From positions 1 to 64,000 of the forward strand of contig DYJA01000006.1 in NCBI GenBank assembly GCA_020723345.1: a DNA stretch of 64,000 bases, given 5' to 3'. The translations under genes were made by a program, and so were the position numbers. The notes under the pieces were generated by a model. That model was not told the DNA's origin. It saw nothing but the letters and a program-made list of their open reading frames with translations, and made no database searches. Positions within the stretch are counted from its first letter, which is position 1, and each line of letters begins with the position of its first letter. The stretch comes from Candidatus Aquidulcis sp. (GTDB lineage Bacteria > Chloroflexota > Anaerolineae > UBA4142). Positions 16,227 to 23,994 of this stretch are shown here, piece by piece.

Positions 16227-17463
16227 CGATCTCCGCGAGTTGCGCTTTCAGCGCAGCGCGCTGTTCCTTGTATTCGGCTTCGTCGATCTTGCCGGCTTCA
16301 AACGCGTCGTCGAGATCGGCGATGTCTTGCAAAAGGTCTTCGTGCGATTCGTCTTGCTCTGCGTCGTCCGCATCTTCCGCGCTCGCCGCGCGTCGCCGCA
16401 ACATCGGGAAGACGAGCAGCGCGACTGCCGCGACAATCGCCGCGCCGAGAATGACCAAGCCGATCGTTTGCGGATTAACCGGCAACGCGGTGGGCTGTCC
16501 AGCGGGCGCGGTCTGTCCGGGCTGTGTTGCTGCCGCGGGCAGTTTGTCCAGCGTGGCTTTGATCGTCGTGCCCGCCGTGAATTTATCCCCCGCCAACGCG
16601 ATGAGTTTGGGCGCGTTAGGCACATTTCCCATTGGGCTGGGCGCGGGAACAAGTTGCTGGCTCTGCACCGTCTCGCCAACATCCGCGACGTAAAGCCCAA
16701 ACCGCGCGACATCATTCGGCAACAGCAAATTGAATTCGTACTTGGGCGGGGCGACCGGCACATCGTACTGAAACAAAATTTGATCTTTGCCGGGACCGAT
16801 CGGCAAGGTGTACGTCAAGACGCCCTCGCCGCGCATCGTCGTTTGATCCGCCGTCTGATCATCGAATTGAATATTGATCGCCTTCGCCAAAATCGGCAAA
16901 CTCAGCGACAGCCGGTGCGGTCCGATCGACTTGCCGATGTAGATGCGGTCGCTTGTATTCTGAACGACGACGATTTGTTGAACCGCGAGCCAGGGCGATT
17001 GGACATCTACGACGAGGTGCATCTCGGTCACTTGGACGGCCGATGGATCTTCCGTCGCGTCGTAAACCGTAATCTCGGCGGGCAGTGTCGTCGAATTGGG
17101 CGAGGTGAACGCCATCACGTCGGAATAATATTCTACGTCGGCGTACCGCGCGGTGACTAGATACCGCGTCGTGGAAATCGTGTCGAGGTTCGTGAAGGAA
17201 AATTTTCCGCTTGCATCACTCATCGCCGTCTGGGTAACAATCGAGGTCGCGCCTTGCGCGGCGAACATCAAGGTCACTGTCAAATTCGCGGTGCTGGATG
17301 GCTTGGCGTCCTTCGTGCCGTTGACGATTTTCCCTTCGATTTTGCCTTGCCCGCCGGTTTGCGCCTGCGCGCGCGGCGACGGCAACGCCATCCACGCGAG
17401 CGCGCCAAAAGCAAAGACGGCGAGCGTCAAACAAATCTTTTTGAGGAGAGACGAATTTTGCAT
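16219..17463 (-). CDS. Exported protein with C-terminal membrane helix, first gene of the ccm operon
   Basis: 414 residues. A signal peptide (ICLTLAVFAFGALAWMALPS) is followed by a beta-rich extracytoplasmic region that begins like a carboxypeptidase-regulatory domain (KIEGKIVNGT). A Pro/Thr linker, one membrane helix (IGLVILGAAIVAAVALLVFP) and an acidic, coiled-coil cytoplasmic tail follow (DIADLDDAFEAGKIDEAEYK). The start at 17463 follows AAAGGA by 8 bases. Co-transcription with ccmAB suggests a role in cytochrome maturation or haem handling, but no known Ccm family is recognised. Confidence 0.75.
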   Translation of the reverse strand: MQNSSLLKKICLTLAVFAFGALAWMALPSPRAQAQTGGQGKIEGKIVNGTKDAKPSSTANLTVTLMFAAQGATSIVTQTAMSDASGKFSFTNLDTISTTRYLVTARYADVEYYSDVMAFTSPNSTTLPAEITVYDATEDPSAVQVTEMHLVVDVQSPWLAVQQIVVVQNTSDRIYIGKSIGPHRLSLSLPILAKAINIQFDDQTADQTTMRGEGVLTYTLPIGPGKDQILFQYDVPVAPPKYEFNLLLPNDVARFGLYVADVGETVQSQQLVPAPSPMGNVPNAPKLIALAGDKFTAGTTIKATLDKLPAAATQPGQTAPAGQPTALPVNPQTIGLVILGAAIVAAVALLVFPMLRRRAASAEDADDAEQDESHEDLLQDIADLDDAFEAGKIDEAEYKEQRAALKAQLAEIDE

Positions 17464-17581
17464 TTCAAATCCTTTACTCGATAAAATGATCCAGGAGAAA
17501 ACATCTTTCTCGTGAAAATGACAAACGCGCCAAGCGAACAGAATGTCTGGCGCGATGTGTCCCAGCGTCAGGACGGTCGAG

Positions 17582-17610
17582 AGTATAACACGCGATAGCG
17601 AATCGGTCAA
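17582..17610 (-). promoter_or_regulatory. Promoter of the ccm operon
   Basis: Minus strand: TTGACC (17605-17610), 17-base spacer, TATACT (17582-17587), about 119 bases before the first start codon. Confidence 0.65.
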
Positions 17611-17632
17611 TTAGAAATGCCCGGACCGGAAT

Positions 17633-17983
17633 TCAAACCCGCTTGACCGCGCGCCGACCGCGCGCGCCGCTCGCTTCGCGCGGCACCAGCCGCACTTCGA
17701 CCCGCGCGTCGAGCGCGTTGGCGATGCGTTGCAAATAATCCAGGTTCTTGACCCGCCCGCGCGCTTCCAGCCGCGCGATGCTAGGTTGTTGCGTGCCGAC
17801 GCGCTGGGCAAGTTGCGCCTGCGACATTTGCCGCTTGATGCGGAGGTCTATGATTTGCTTGATGATGGCAAACTCCGGTTCCAACGCTTCGTACTCGCGC
17901 CGAAATTCGGGGTCTTGCATTTGATCGGCAAGGAACACTCGAAAAGATGCGCTGCCCGCCGCTAGTTTATTGGTTTTGCCCAT
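17633..17983 (-). CDS. higA: HigA-type antitoxin, XRE-family DNA-binding protein
   Basis: 116 residues. A helix-turn-helix near residues 58-90 (MSQAQLAQRVGTQQPSIARL) is of the XRE/HigA type. GAGGGGATCG precedes the ATG at 17983. It overlaps the toxin gene by 17 bases. It neutralises the toxin and probably represses the shared promoter through the inverted repeat at 18374-18391. Confidence 0.88.
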   Translation of the reverse strand: MGKTNKLAAGSASFRVFLADQMQDPEFRREYEALEPEFAIIKQIIDLRIKRQMSQAQLAQRVGTQQPSIARLEARGRVKNLDYLQRIANALDARVEVRLVPREASGARGRRAVKRV

Positions 17984-18359
17984 TCGATCCCCTCTCCTCT
18001 CTTGCTTGGTACTCTCGCATCCGCCGTTCAGCAATCCCCAAGTCGCCTTTAGGTATCTTGGTGGTCTTTTTGTCAAGACTGTGTAGCAAGATAAACCGTC
18101 GCCCAATCGCTGCGAAGTAAAGCACACGATAGTCACGCCGACCAACTGCTATGCGGAGTTCCCAAATCTTGCCTTGTACGTGTTTGCAATGGGGCATCCG
18201 CAGTAGTGTGCCATACATTTCCAGAAGATCAATCGTGCGTGCGATCCGTGCGCGGTCTTTCACCGGTAAAGCCGCCATCCATACTTTAACGGGATACTCA
18301 CCGCGCGCGTCCTGGAAAAAGTCAACCTGCCATTTCAATGATCCTGACGTCATCGTCAT
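17967..18359 (-). CDS. higB: HigB/RelE-superfamily toxin
   Basis: 130 residues, RelE/ParE fold: WQVDFFQDARGEYPVKVWM, KHVQGKIWELRIAVGRRDYR, VLYFAAIGRRFILLHSLDKK. This is the phage-derived Gp49/HigB type with the toxin gene first, which cuts mRNA on the ribosome. The start at 18359 follows AGGAGG by 5 bases. The -10 box TATAAT overlaps that ATG, so a leaderless start at 18353 is also possible. Confidence 0.88.
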   Translation of the reverse strand: MTMTSGSLKWQVDFFQDARGEYPVKVWMAALPVKDRARIARTIDLLEMYGTLLRMPHCKHVQGKIWELRIAVGRRDYRVLYFAAIGRRFILLHSLDKKTTKIPKGDLGIAERRMREYQAREERGSNGQNQ

Positions 18360-18391
18360 TATAACCTCCTTGTTATGGCATGTCAACCATA
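18358..18391 (-). promoter_or_regulatory. Consensus promoter and operator of higBA
   Basis: Minus strand: TTGACA (18381-18386), 17-base spacer, TATAAT (18358-18363), a perfect consensus. The inverted repeat TATGG-8-CCATA (18374-18391) is centred on the -35 box, where antitoxin binding would block polymerase. Confidence 0.75.
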
Positions 18392-18413
18392 CCGCACCTT
18401 CCCGATCGCCTGC

Positions 18414-19316
18414 TTACGGCAAGATCGTCGTGCCCAACACTGCGTAGCGCATCGCCGACAGCACGCCGAGTTCGATCAGCGCGAAAAAAACGCCCGCCGC
18501 GAATGGGTTGAGCGCATCGAACAAAGTATCGGCGAGTCCCTCTTTGCGGAAGACCGAAACGAGAAAGACCGCGTTGATCAAGCCGACGAGAATCGGTACG
18601 CTCGCGCTCGTCACGATCGCGAGCGGATAGAGCAAAATGCCGAGGCGCGATTCGTTCGCGATGTACAACACCGCGCAGATCGCCAACGCGACGAGCACGC
18701 GTTTCCAGTTGTCGATGATCGGACGATTGTCGTCCACACGCCATAAGGAAAAATTCACGACCGGCGTCAGAATTCCGGCGAACGCGATGCCGGTCAACAA
18801 GCCGGTCGCAAGGCGCAGTTGCAGACGCGGTTCGTACAAGTACGGGATCATCGGCACGTTTTTGTGGAGATCGAACGCGAACGCGTTGACGCCGTCAAAG
18901 CCCATCACGCCGACGAAGAGAATGAGCGTGACGAGAATCGGCGCGGGCGGCATTCCTTTCGCGCGTCCGCGTCCGATGACCGTCAAGTACGCCCACACCG
19001 CGAGAAAGCCGACGTACATTCCAAAATCGCGCGCTTCGAGCGGCAGCTTGACCGGCTCTTCAGGATCGATCAGCGCAAACCCAGGAACGTTCGCGCGCAG
19101 AAACGCTTCACCCGGAAGCGTCGTGCCACCCAACCAGTACGAGTGGCTGATTCGCTGCGGTCAGATGCCGAAGCAAACGCCGTGCAGTTTGTCCATCAAC
19201 GGAAACGGCAGCAGCAGAAAGATGGCGATCAGCGCGATCAAAAACGCGGGACCGATCCAGGGGATGATTTTCGCGCGCCGTGTTGATTCTGCGTTATTTG
19301 CTTTGAGCGATTCCAA
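18414..19316 (-). pseudogene. DUF2085-like membrane protein interrupted by an in-frame TGA
   Basis: One frame runs from TTG at 19316 (GGGAGA 6 bases upstream) to TAA at 18414, with a TGA at 19161-19163 as the only interruption. The upstream part ends MDKLHGVCFGI; after the TGA the frame continues PQRISHSYWLGGTTLPGEAF and then several membrane helices. The sequence flows naturally across the stop and the downstream part lacks its own ribosome site. From recollection of the family a cysteine would be expected at the TGA. It may be a nonsense mutation (TGC or TGT to TGA), a selenocysteine codon or a sequencing error. The downstream neighbour of the same type is intact. Confidence 0.6.
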
Positions 19317-19437
19317 AGTTGCTCTCCCGAAAAAGGGACACAGATAGACACCGATGCGCACTGATTTCTTATCTGTGTCAATCTGTGTAAATCAGTGTCC
19401 TAATGTGTTTCATCCGAACGGCGTTGAGCCAAGTTCA

Positions 19438-20148
19438 TCACAAATTCTCTTGGATCGCGCGCGCGCGTTCGAATTGATAGCGCGCGTCTGTGTGCGCGTC
19501 GCGCATCGCATCGGCGAGGTACGGGAAAGCGAGCCACACCGAACCCGCGCCGAAGAGCGTACCCGTGATCGTCCGCAAGAGCGCGGTGCTCTCGTGAACC
19601 GGCAGGAACGGCAAAAGGTGAAGCGGGCTGGTGACGAGTTGCCACAGACCGTCAATCGCCATCGGCAGAATGGCGATGACAATGTAAACGCGCCAATCGA
19701 GTTTGGGGATATAGCGCCGGAACAATCCCATCACGACGAACGCGACGATCATCGCGCCATAGATCGCCGCGTCGCGTTCGCACCACGCCATCTTGTAGCC
19801 GAGTTGCGCGTTGCCCAGAAACTCGCGCCAGAAGAACGCGTCGGCGGGATCGTTCGTCACGTTGAGCGCGCGCTGCAATTCGTCAATCGTGTACGCCGGT
19901 TGATCGCCGAAGAAAAAGAAAGTCCGGTACGCGAGTTGATGACAGGTGAAACTGTACGCCTTGTAAATCAGTTCGGCGGGCGCGATCATACCGGCGCGCA
20001 GCAACACGGGCGCGAGGAACGGCAAGCCCGCAAAGAGCGCGAGAGAGATGATCGCGAACCAAAACCAATACTTTGTGATATACAAAACGACGCGATCAAC
20101 GGCTATAATAAAACGCCGCATGCGCGGCGAGAGTGTCGAAGTTGTCAT
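19438..20148 (-). CDS. DUF2085 family membrane protein
   Basis: 236 residues with four to five membrane helices. The DUF2085 signature is visible as SFTCHQLAYRTFFFFGDQ, and a second conserved Cys lies at MAWCERDAAIYG. The function is unknown; the conserved Cys/His suggest metal or haem binding, which is inference. Start at 20148 (MTTSTLSPRM) with AGGA upstream. It precedes the TGA-interrupted relative in the same direction, separated by 120 bases that include a short dispersed repeat (TCTGTGTCAATCTGTGTAAA type). Confidence 0.8.
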   Translation of the reverse strand: MTTSTLSPRMRRFIIAVDRVVLYITKYWFWFAIISLALFAGLPFLAPVLLRAGMIAPAELIYKAYSFTCHQLAYRTFFFFGDQPAYTIDELQRALNVTNDPADAFFWREFLGNAQLGYKMAWCERDAAIYGAMIVAFVVMGLFRRYIPKLDWRVYIVIAILPMAIDGLWQLVTSPLHLLPFLPVHESTALLRTITGTLFGAGSVWLAFPYLADAMRDAHTDARYQFERARAIQENL

Positions 20149-20165
20149 TCGAGTCCTATTTGGTG

Positions 20166-20222
20166 GCAATCAGGCAATCGGTCAACCGGTCAACCCAGTT
20201 GCCTGATCACCTGATCGGCCGA
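20166..20222. repeat. GATCAGGCAATCGG-type repeat cluster
   Basis: Alternating short direct and inverted words (CAATCAGGCAATCGGTCAAC, CAGTTGCCTGATCACCTGAT). The same vocabulary recurs at 50791-50853 and 52543-52610. Confidence 0.6.
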
Positions 20223-20224
20223 TA

Positions 20225-22009
20225 CTACGGTCCCAGCACATTCCATCGCCACGCGGCAGGCGGCATCGGAATGCCTTTGAGAAAAAGAATGTAGGGATCG
20301 TATCCGGCGCGCGCGAGCGCGTTCCAATCGGCGAGCGATTTCAGATCGGCTTCCGCGTACACTTCGCGCATCGCTTGGTACCAATTCAGCCCATGCATCT
20401 TTTGATAGTGCCAGTACTCCGCGCCGAGTTTGTTCGTCTTCCAATCCAGGTCTTCGCTGTCCTGCGACGAAATGCGTTCCCAACCGTACTGGCGCGCGAG
20501 TTCGGTGAAATCGACGTAGAAGCCGTACGGCACCGGTTTGCGCGTGCCGCCTTCGCCTTTGCCGACGACCCAGCGCGCGCGGTAACTGAAATCCCAGGGC
20601 GCGTCCTTCAACGGTTCGCCTTGCGTGCCGTCTTGCGCGGCAGTTTTCAAGTACATTCGCCAGTACGTTTCGCCCTGCTGATCTTCGCGCACAACTTCCA
20701 GTCCGCCGATGCCGCGCGGGTCGCTGTAATCGAGCCGCGTGTCGACGGCGCGCCCGGACTTGTGCCACGACAGTGTGTCGCACGTGTTGTCGCAGCGATA
20801 CTCCAACGCGCGGAACATATCCGCGACGAGGGCGAAGAAATCGTAGCCGACTTCTTGTTTGACGCGCGTTTGCAGCGCGAGCAGCGAATCCGCGACGCGT
20901 CCGTTCAACTTGGTGAGACCCGAATCGAGACGAATCGTCGTGACCCGCCGAAACTCGTATGGATGCCCGCTGTTCGCTGGGGCAAGATCGGGCTGCTCTT
21001 TGTACAGCGGCGCGCCGTTCGAATAATCGCTTGCGCCGGCGATCACGTCCGTCGCCCACGCGACGGACGACGCGACCGTGGGTCCGTTTTCGACGATGCG
21101 CGGGATGCCGCTGCCGTCCGCCGCGGTGATGTAAATCGGCTGACGCGTGGGACGCACGGAGACGAACGCGAGCCACTTGCCATCCGGCGACCACGCGGGC
21201 TGATCGTCCCAGCCGGAGAAAGTGACGCGCCGCGCGTTTTGGAGGGGCGCAATTGAATTGCGCCCGTCCGTTACGAAATCGGCGACGTAAATCGCGCGCT
21301 GACCATCGCGATTGGAGACGAACGCGAGTTTGCTGCCGTCGGGCGACCACGCCGGCTCTTGATCGTCGAATTTGTTCTGACTGAGATTCGTCGCTTTGCA
21401 CGCGGTTTTGCAATCGGCGGCGACGACAAAAATCTGCTGTGTGCCGGTGCGCCAACTCGTGAACGTGATCCATTTGCCGTCCGGCGACCACGCGGGCGCG
21501 TAATCGTGCGTCTTTTCGTTGTCGGTCAAATCAATCGCCTGCGTGCCGTCCGCGTTCATCACCCAAATATCGAGATCGCCGCGCGCGTACGATTCGAACG
21601 CGATTTTTTTCCCGTCGGGCGACCAGACCGGCGCGCCGCTGTACGTCATGCCGCGCGTGAGGCGCGTCGCGCCGCCGCCGGTCGCGGGCATCGCGTAAAT
21701 ATCCCAGGTTCCCTCGCGCTTGCTGCGGAACGCAATCGTCTTGCCGTCCGGCGCGATCGCCGGATCGCGTGCGGGTGCGTTAGTCGCCGCGAGTTTTTGC
21801 CACGCGCCGCCGTTCGGATCGGCGGCAAAAATATTCCACGCGCCGCCGCTTTCGGCGGAAACGATCAGGCGACCGGTGGGAGAATTGGAGATTGGAGGTT
21901 GGAGGTTGGAGGTTGACGCTGCCGCCGAGCGCGTCGATGGGAGAATGTTGGCGGCGAGCGCGAGCGCGACGAGAATCAAAGCGAGTTGAAAAAAGCGCAG
22001 ACGAATCAC
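20225..22009 (-). CDS. Secreted TolB-like beta-propeller fused to an M15-like metallopeptidase domain
   Basis: 594 residues with an N-terminal signal segment. Residues about 45-330 hold six or more PD40/WD40-like blades with the SPDGK(K/W) turn (for example APAWSPDGKWITFTSW). The C-terminal part shows SWHKSGRAVD (His416, Asp423) and EYWHYQ (His534), the zinc-ligand pattern of VanY/D-Ala-D-Ala carboxypeptidase-type M15 enzymes. A role in cell-wall peptide trimming is inferred. GTG start with only a distant GAAGGA. A short minisatellite lies just after the signal region (21886-21916). Confidence 0.75.
   Translation of the reverse strand: MIRLRFFQLALILVALALAANILPSTRSAAASTSNLQPPISNSPTGRLIVSAESGGAWNIFAADPNGGAWQKLAATNAPARDPAIAPDGKTIAFRSKREGTWDIYAMPATGGGATRLTRGMTYSGAPVWSPDGKKIAFESYARGDLDIWVMNADGTQAIDLTDNEKTHDYAPAWSPDGKWITFTSWRTGTQQIFVVAADCKTACKATNLSQNKFDDQEPAWSPDGSKLAFVSNRDGQRAIYVADFVTDGRNSIAPLQNARRVTFSGWDDQPAWSPDGKWLAFVSVRPTRQPIYITAADGSGIPRIVENGPTVASSVAWATDVIAGASDYSNGAPLYKEQPDLAPANSGHPYEFRRVTTIRLDSGLTKLNGRVADSLLALQTRVKQEVGYDFFALVADMFRALEYRCDNTCDTLSWHKSGRAVDTRLDYSDPRGIGGLEVVREDQQGETYWRMYLKTAAQDGTQGEPLKDAPWDFSYRARWVVGKGEGGTRKPVPYGFYVDFTELARQYGWERISSQDSEDLDWKTNKLGAEYWHYQKMHGLNWYQAMREVYAEADLKSLADWNALARAGYDPYILFLKGIPMPPAAWRWNVLGP
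21886..21916. repeat. GGAGGTTGGAGGTT minisatellite inside a coding region
   Basis: Four tandem units (GGAGATT or GGAGGTT) lie in frame after the signal peptide of the TolB/M15 protein and encode SNLQPPISNS. This type of tract is usually intergenic in related genomes (recollection), so it looks like an in-frame repeat insertion. Confidence 0.5.
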
Positions 22010-22080
22010 AATTGAACCAATTCCTTCAAGGTGGGCGGATTATACTCTAGTTCCGGCGGGGCGTCAAACGATTTCCCAAT

Positions 22081-22213
22081 TTGACGCGATGTATCCTTTT
22101 CGGCTATAATGATTACAGACAAGCGTTTCGGCGCGTGCTGGCGCGCGTCGCGTCGGCGTTTTTCGCGTGGTAATGAATGCCTCTCGCAACTCTAAAGTTG
22201 GAGAGGTGTTTTA
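22081..22213 (+). ncRNA. Candidate small RNA or leader transcript of about 95 nt
   Basis: A strong promoter (TTGACG 22081-22086, 18-base spacer, TATAAT 22105-22110) is followed by a GC-rich hairpin region (22124-22168). An intrinsic terminator comes next (CCTCTC-G-CAACT / AGTTG-GAGAGG, then TGTTTTATT; 22180-22213). No convincing reading frame fits between them. It may be a free small RNA or an attenuated leader of the transporter gene 250 bases downstream. No known RNA family recognised. Confidence 0.45.
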
Positions 22214-22460
22214 TTGTACGAGCGTCGAATCATTCTCAAGATACGTCTTTAGTATGATAGACCTGACTTTTCCCTGTGGTATACTGGTTGAGAAAATTCG
22301 CCGTTCCGCGTTTCGATTCTCTGGAACGTTCAGACAATAGGGAGGTGATAACCAAACGCGACCATCGGGTTCGCAACCCTGTGCTCCAGTTGGAAGGAGT
22401 GATCAATCAAAAAAACGCACCTGGTACCAACGATCTTTAATTCATCTTCAAGGGGGAAAC
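22214..22460 (+). promoter_or_regulatory. Leader region of the transporter gene with extended -10 promoter
   Basis: TGTGGTATACT (22276-22286) is an extended -10 box without a clear -35. Between it and the ATG are a GTTCC...GGAAC pair, a GGGTTCGCAACCC hairpin and a CTCCAGTTGGAAGGAG hairpin, so the leader can fold. No known riboswitch recognised. GGGGGAAAC precedes the start codon. Confidence 0.4.
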
Positions 22461-23924
22461 ATGAAGCTCAACTGGAAAGTTGTCATTCCGCTGGCGGTCT
22501 GGGCAGTGCTGGTGCTCTACGAGGTGCTCTTTGGAGCGCCTCCGGGCTTGACCCGGAGCGCGTGGTGGTATTTTGCGCTGTTTGTCGCCGTTATTCTCGG
22601 CGTGATCTTGGAGCCGATTCCTGCGGCAGCCGTTGGTTTGATCGGTGTGACCGTCGCCGCGACGATGCGGTACGTGAATGCAAGCGCCAGCACATCCATC
22701 ACGTGGGCGCTCAGCGGTTTTCAGGACACGACCGTGTGGTTGATCTTCGGCGCGTTCGTCTTTTCGATGGGCTACAACAAGACCGGCTTGGGTCGCCGCA
22801 TCGCGTTGGTGCTCGTCAAATGGCTGGGCGGGCGCACGCTCGGCTTGGGGTACGCCATCGAGTTGGCGGATCTCGTGCTCTCACCCGGCACGCCGTCGAA
22901 CACCGCCCGCAGCGGTGGCACGATCTATCCGGTCATTCGCAACATCCCGGCGCTGTACGGCTCGGAACCGAATTCGACGGCGCGCAAGATCGGATCGTAC
23001 ATCATGTGGACTGCGATTGCCGCGACTTGCGTCACCAGTTCGATGTTCATCACGTCGCTTGCGCCGACCGCCACCGCGCTTGCCATCGTCAAGACCACAA
23101 CCAAGGTTGATGTCAACTGGCTCCAGTACGCCATGGGATTTCTGCCCGTCGGGATCGTTTTGCTCATTTTGGTCCCGCTGCTCGTTTACGTGATCTATCC
23201 GCCGGAAATCAAAAACAGCAAGGAAATTCCGCAGTGGGCAGCCGGTGAATTGGCGAAGATGGGCAATATCAGCCGGGGCGAAATCATCATGATCGTGCTC
23301 GTCCTTTTGGCGATTTTCCTCTGGATTACCGGATCGAACACGCTCATTTCGTTGCCCTACTTTAACACGAACTTTATCAACGCGACGACTGTCGTATTGG
23401 TCGGCGTCACATTGATGATCGTCACGGGCGTCGTCACTTGGGAAGAAATCCTCGCCAACAGGAGCGCGTGGAATGTGTTGGTGTGGTTCGCGACCCTCGT
23501 CACCCTGGCAAGCGGATTGAGCACCGTCGGTTTTGTTGGTTGGTTTGCCAAACTGGCATCTGCGCCGATGAAGGGGATGGACCCGATCATGGTCATCGTT
23601 CTGCTCGTCCTGTTGTTCTTCTTCATCCACTACTTTTTCGCATCGCTCACCGCGCATACCAACGCTGTCTTGCCCTTGGTTCTTGGCGTGGGTGTTGTGC
23701 TCTTGCCGGCGAACATGGTCCTGCCCTTCGCGCTGCTCTGCGTCTACTCGCTCGGCTTGATGGGCATCATCTCGCCGTACGCGACGGGACCCTCGCCGAT
23801 CTACTATGGCAGCGGCTACATCAGTCGCACCGACTATTGGAAGTTGGGGCTGATCTTTGGCATCGTCTTTGTCGCCGCACTATTGATCATCGGCATCCCG
23901 TACCTCACGTCAGTCAAACTGTAA
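22461..23924 (+). CDS. DASS/SLC13-family anion transporter (citrate/dicarboxylate type)
   Basis: 487 residues, about 12 membrane helices. Both signature loops of the divalent anion:sodium symporter (CitT/SodiT) family are visible: SPGTPSNTARSGGTIYPVIR and MFITSLAPTATALAIV, with a late HYFFASLTAHTNAVLP and YATGPSPIYYGSGYI. Members import C4- or C6-dicarboxylates, tartrate or citrate, often by exchange. AAGGGGGAAAC precedes the ATG. It is a single gene ending in a strong terminator. Confidence 0.9.
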   Translation: MKLNWKVVIPLAVWAVLVLYEVLFGAPPGLTRSAWWYFALFVAVILGVILEPIPAAAVGLIGVTVAATMRYVNASASTSITWALSGFQDTTVWLIFGAFVFSMGYNKTGLGRRIALVLVKWLGGRTLGLGYAIELADLVLSPGTPSNTARSGGTIYPVIRNIPALYGSEPNSTARKIGSYIMWTAIAATCVTSSMFITSLAPTATALAIVKTTTKVDVNWLQYAMGFLPVGIVLLILVPLLVYVIYPPEIKNSKEIPQWAAGELAKMGNISRGEIIMIVLVLLAIFLWITGSNTLISLPYFNTNFINATTVVLVGVTLMIVTGVVTWEEILANRSAWNVLVWFATLVTLASGLSTVGFVGWFAKLASAPMKGMDPIMVIVLLVLLFFFIHYFFASLTAHTNAVLPLVLGVGVVLLPANMVLPFALLCVYSLGLMGIISPYATGPSPIYYGSGYISRTDYWKLGLIFGIVFVAALLIIGIPYLTSVKL

Positions 23925-23938
23925 CGACGACAAAAACG

Positions 23939-23979
23939 ACGAGACCTGACAAACTTTATTTGTCAGGTCTCGTTCTATT
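23939..23979 (+). terminator. Terminator of the anion transporter gene
   Basis: A perfect 15-bp stem (ACGAGACCTGACAAA / TTTGTCAGGTCTCGT), 5-base loop and TCTATTT tail. It may also serve the convergent nucleotidase gene. Confidence 0.8.
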
Positions 23980-23994
23980 TGGAGATGATGCCGA

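Noticed and set aside
22170-22345. Short frame beginning ATGAATGCCTCTCGC in the transporter leader
   Set aside because: It runs through a terminator stem and a promoter, has no ribosome site and no protein-like composition.
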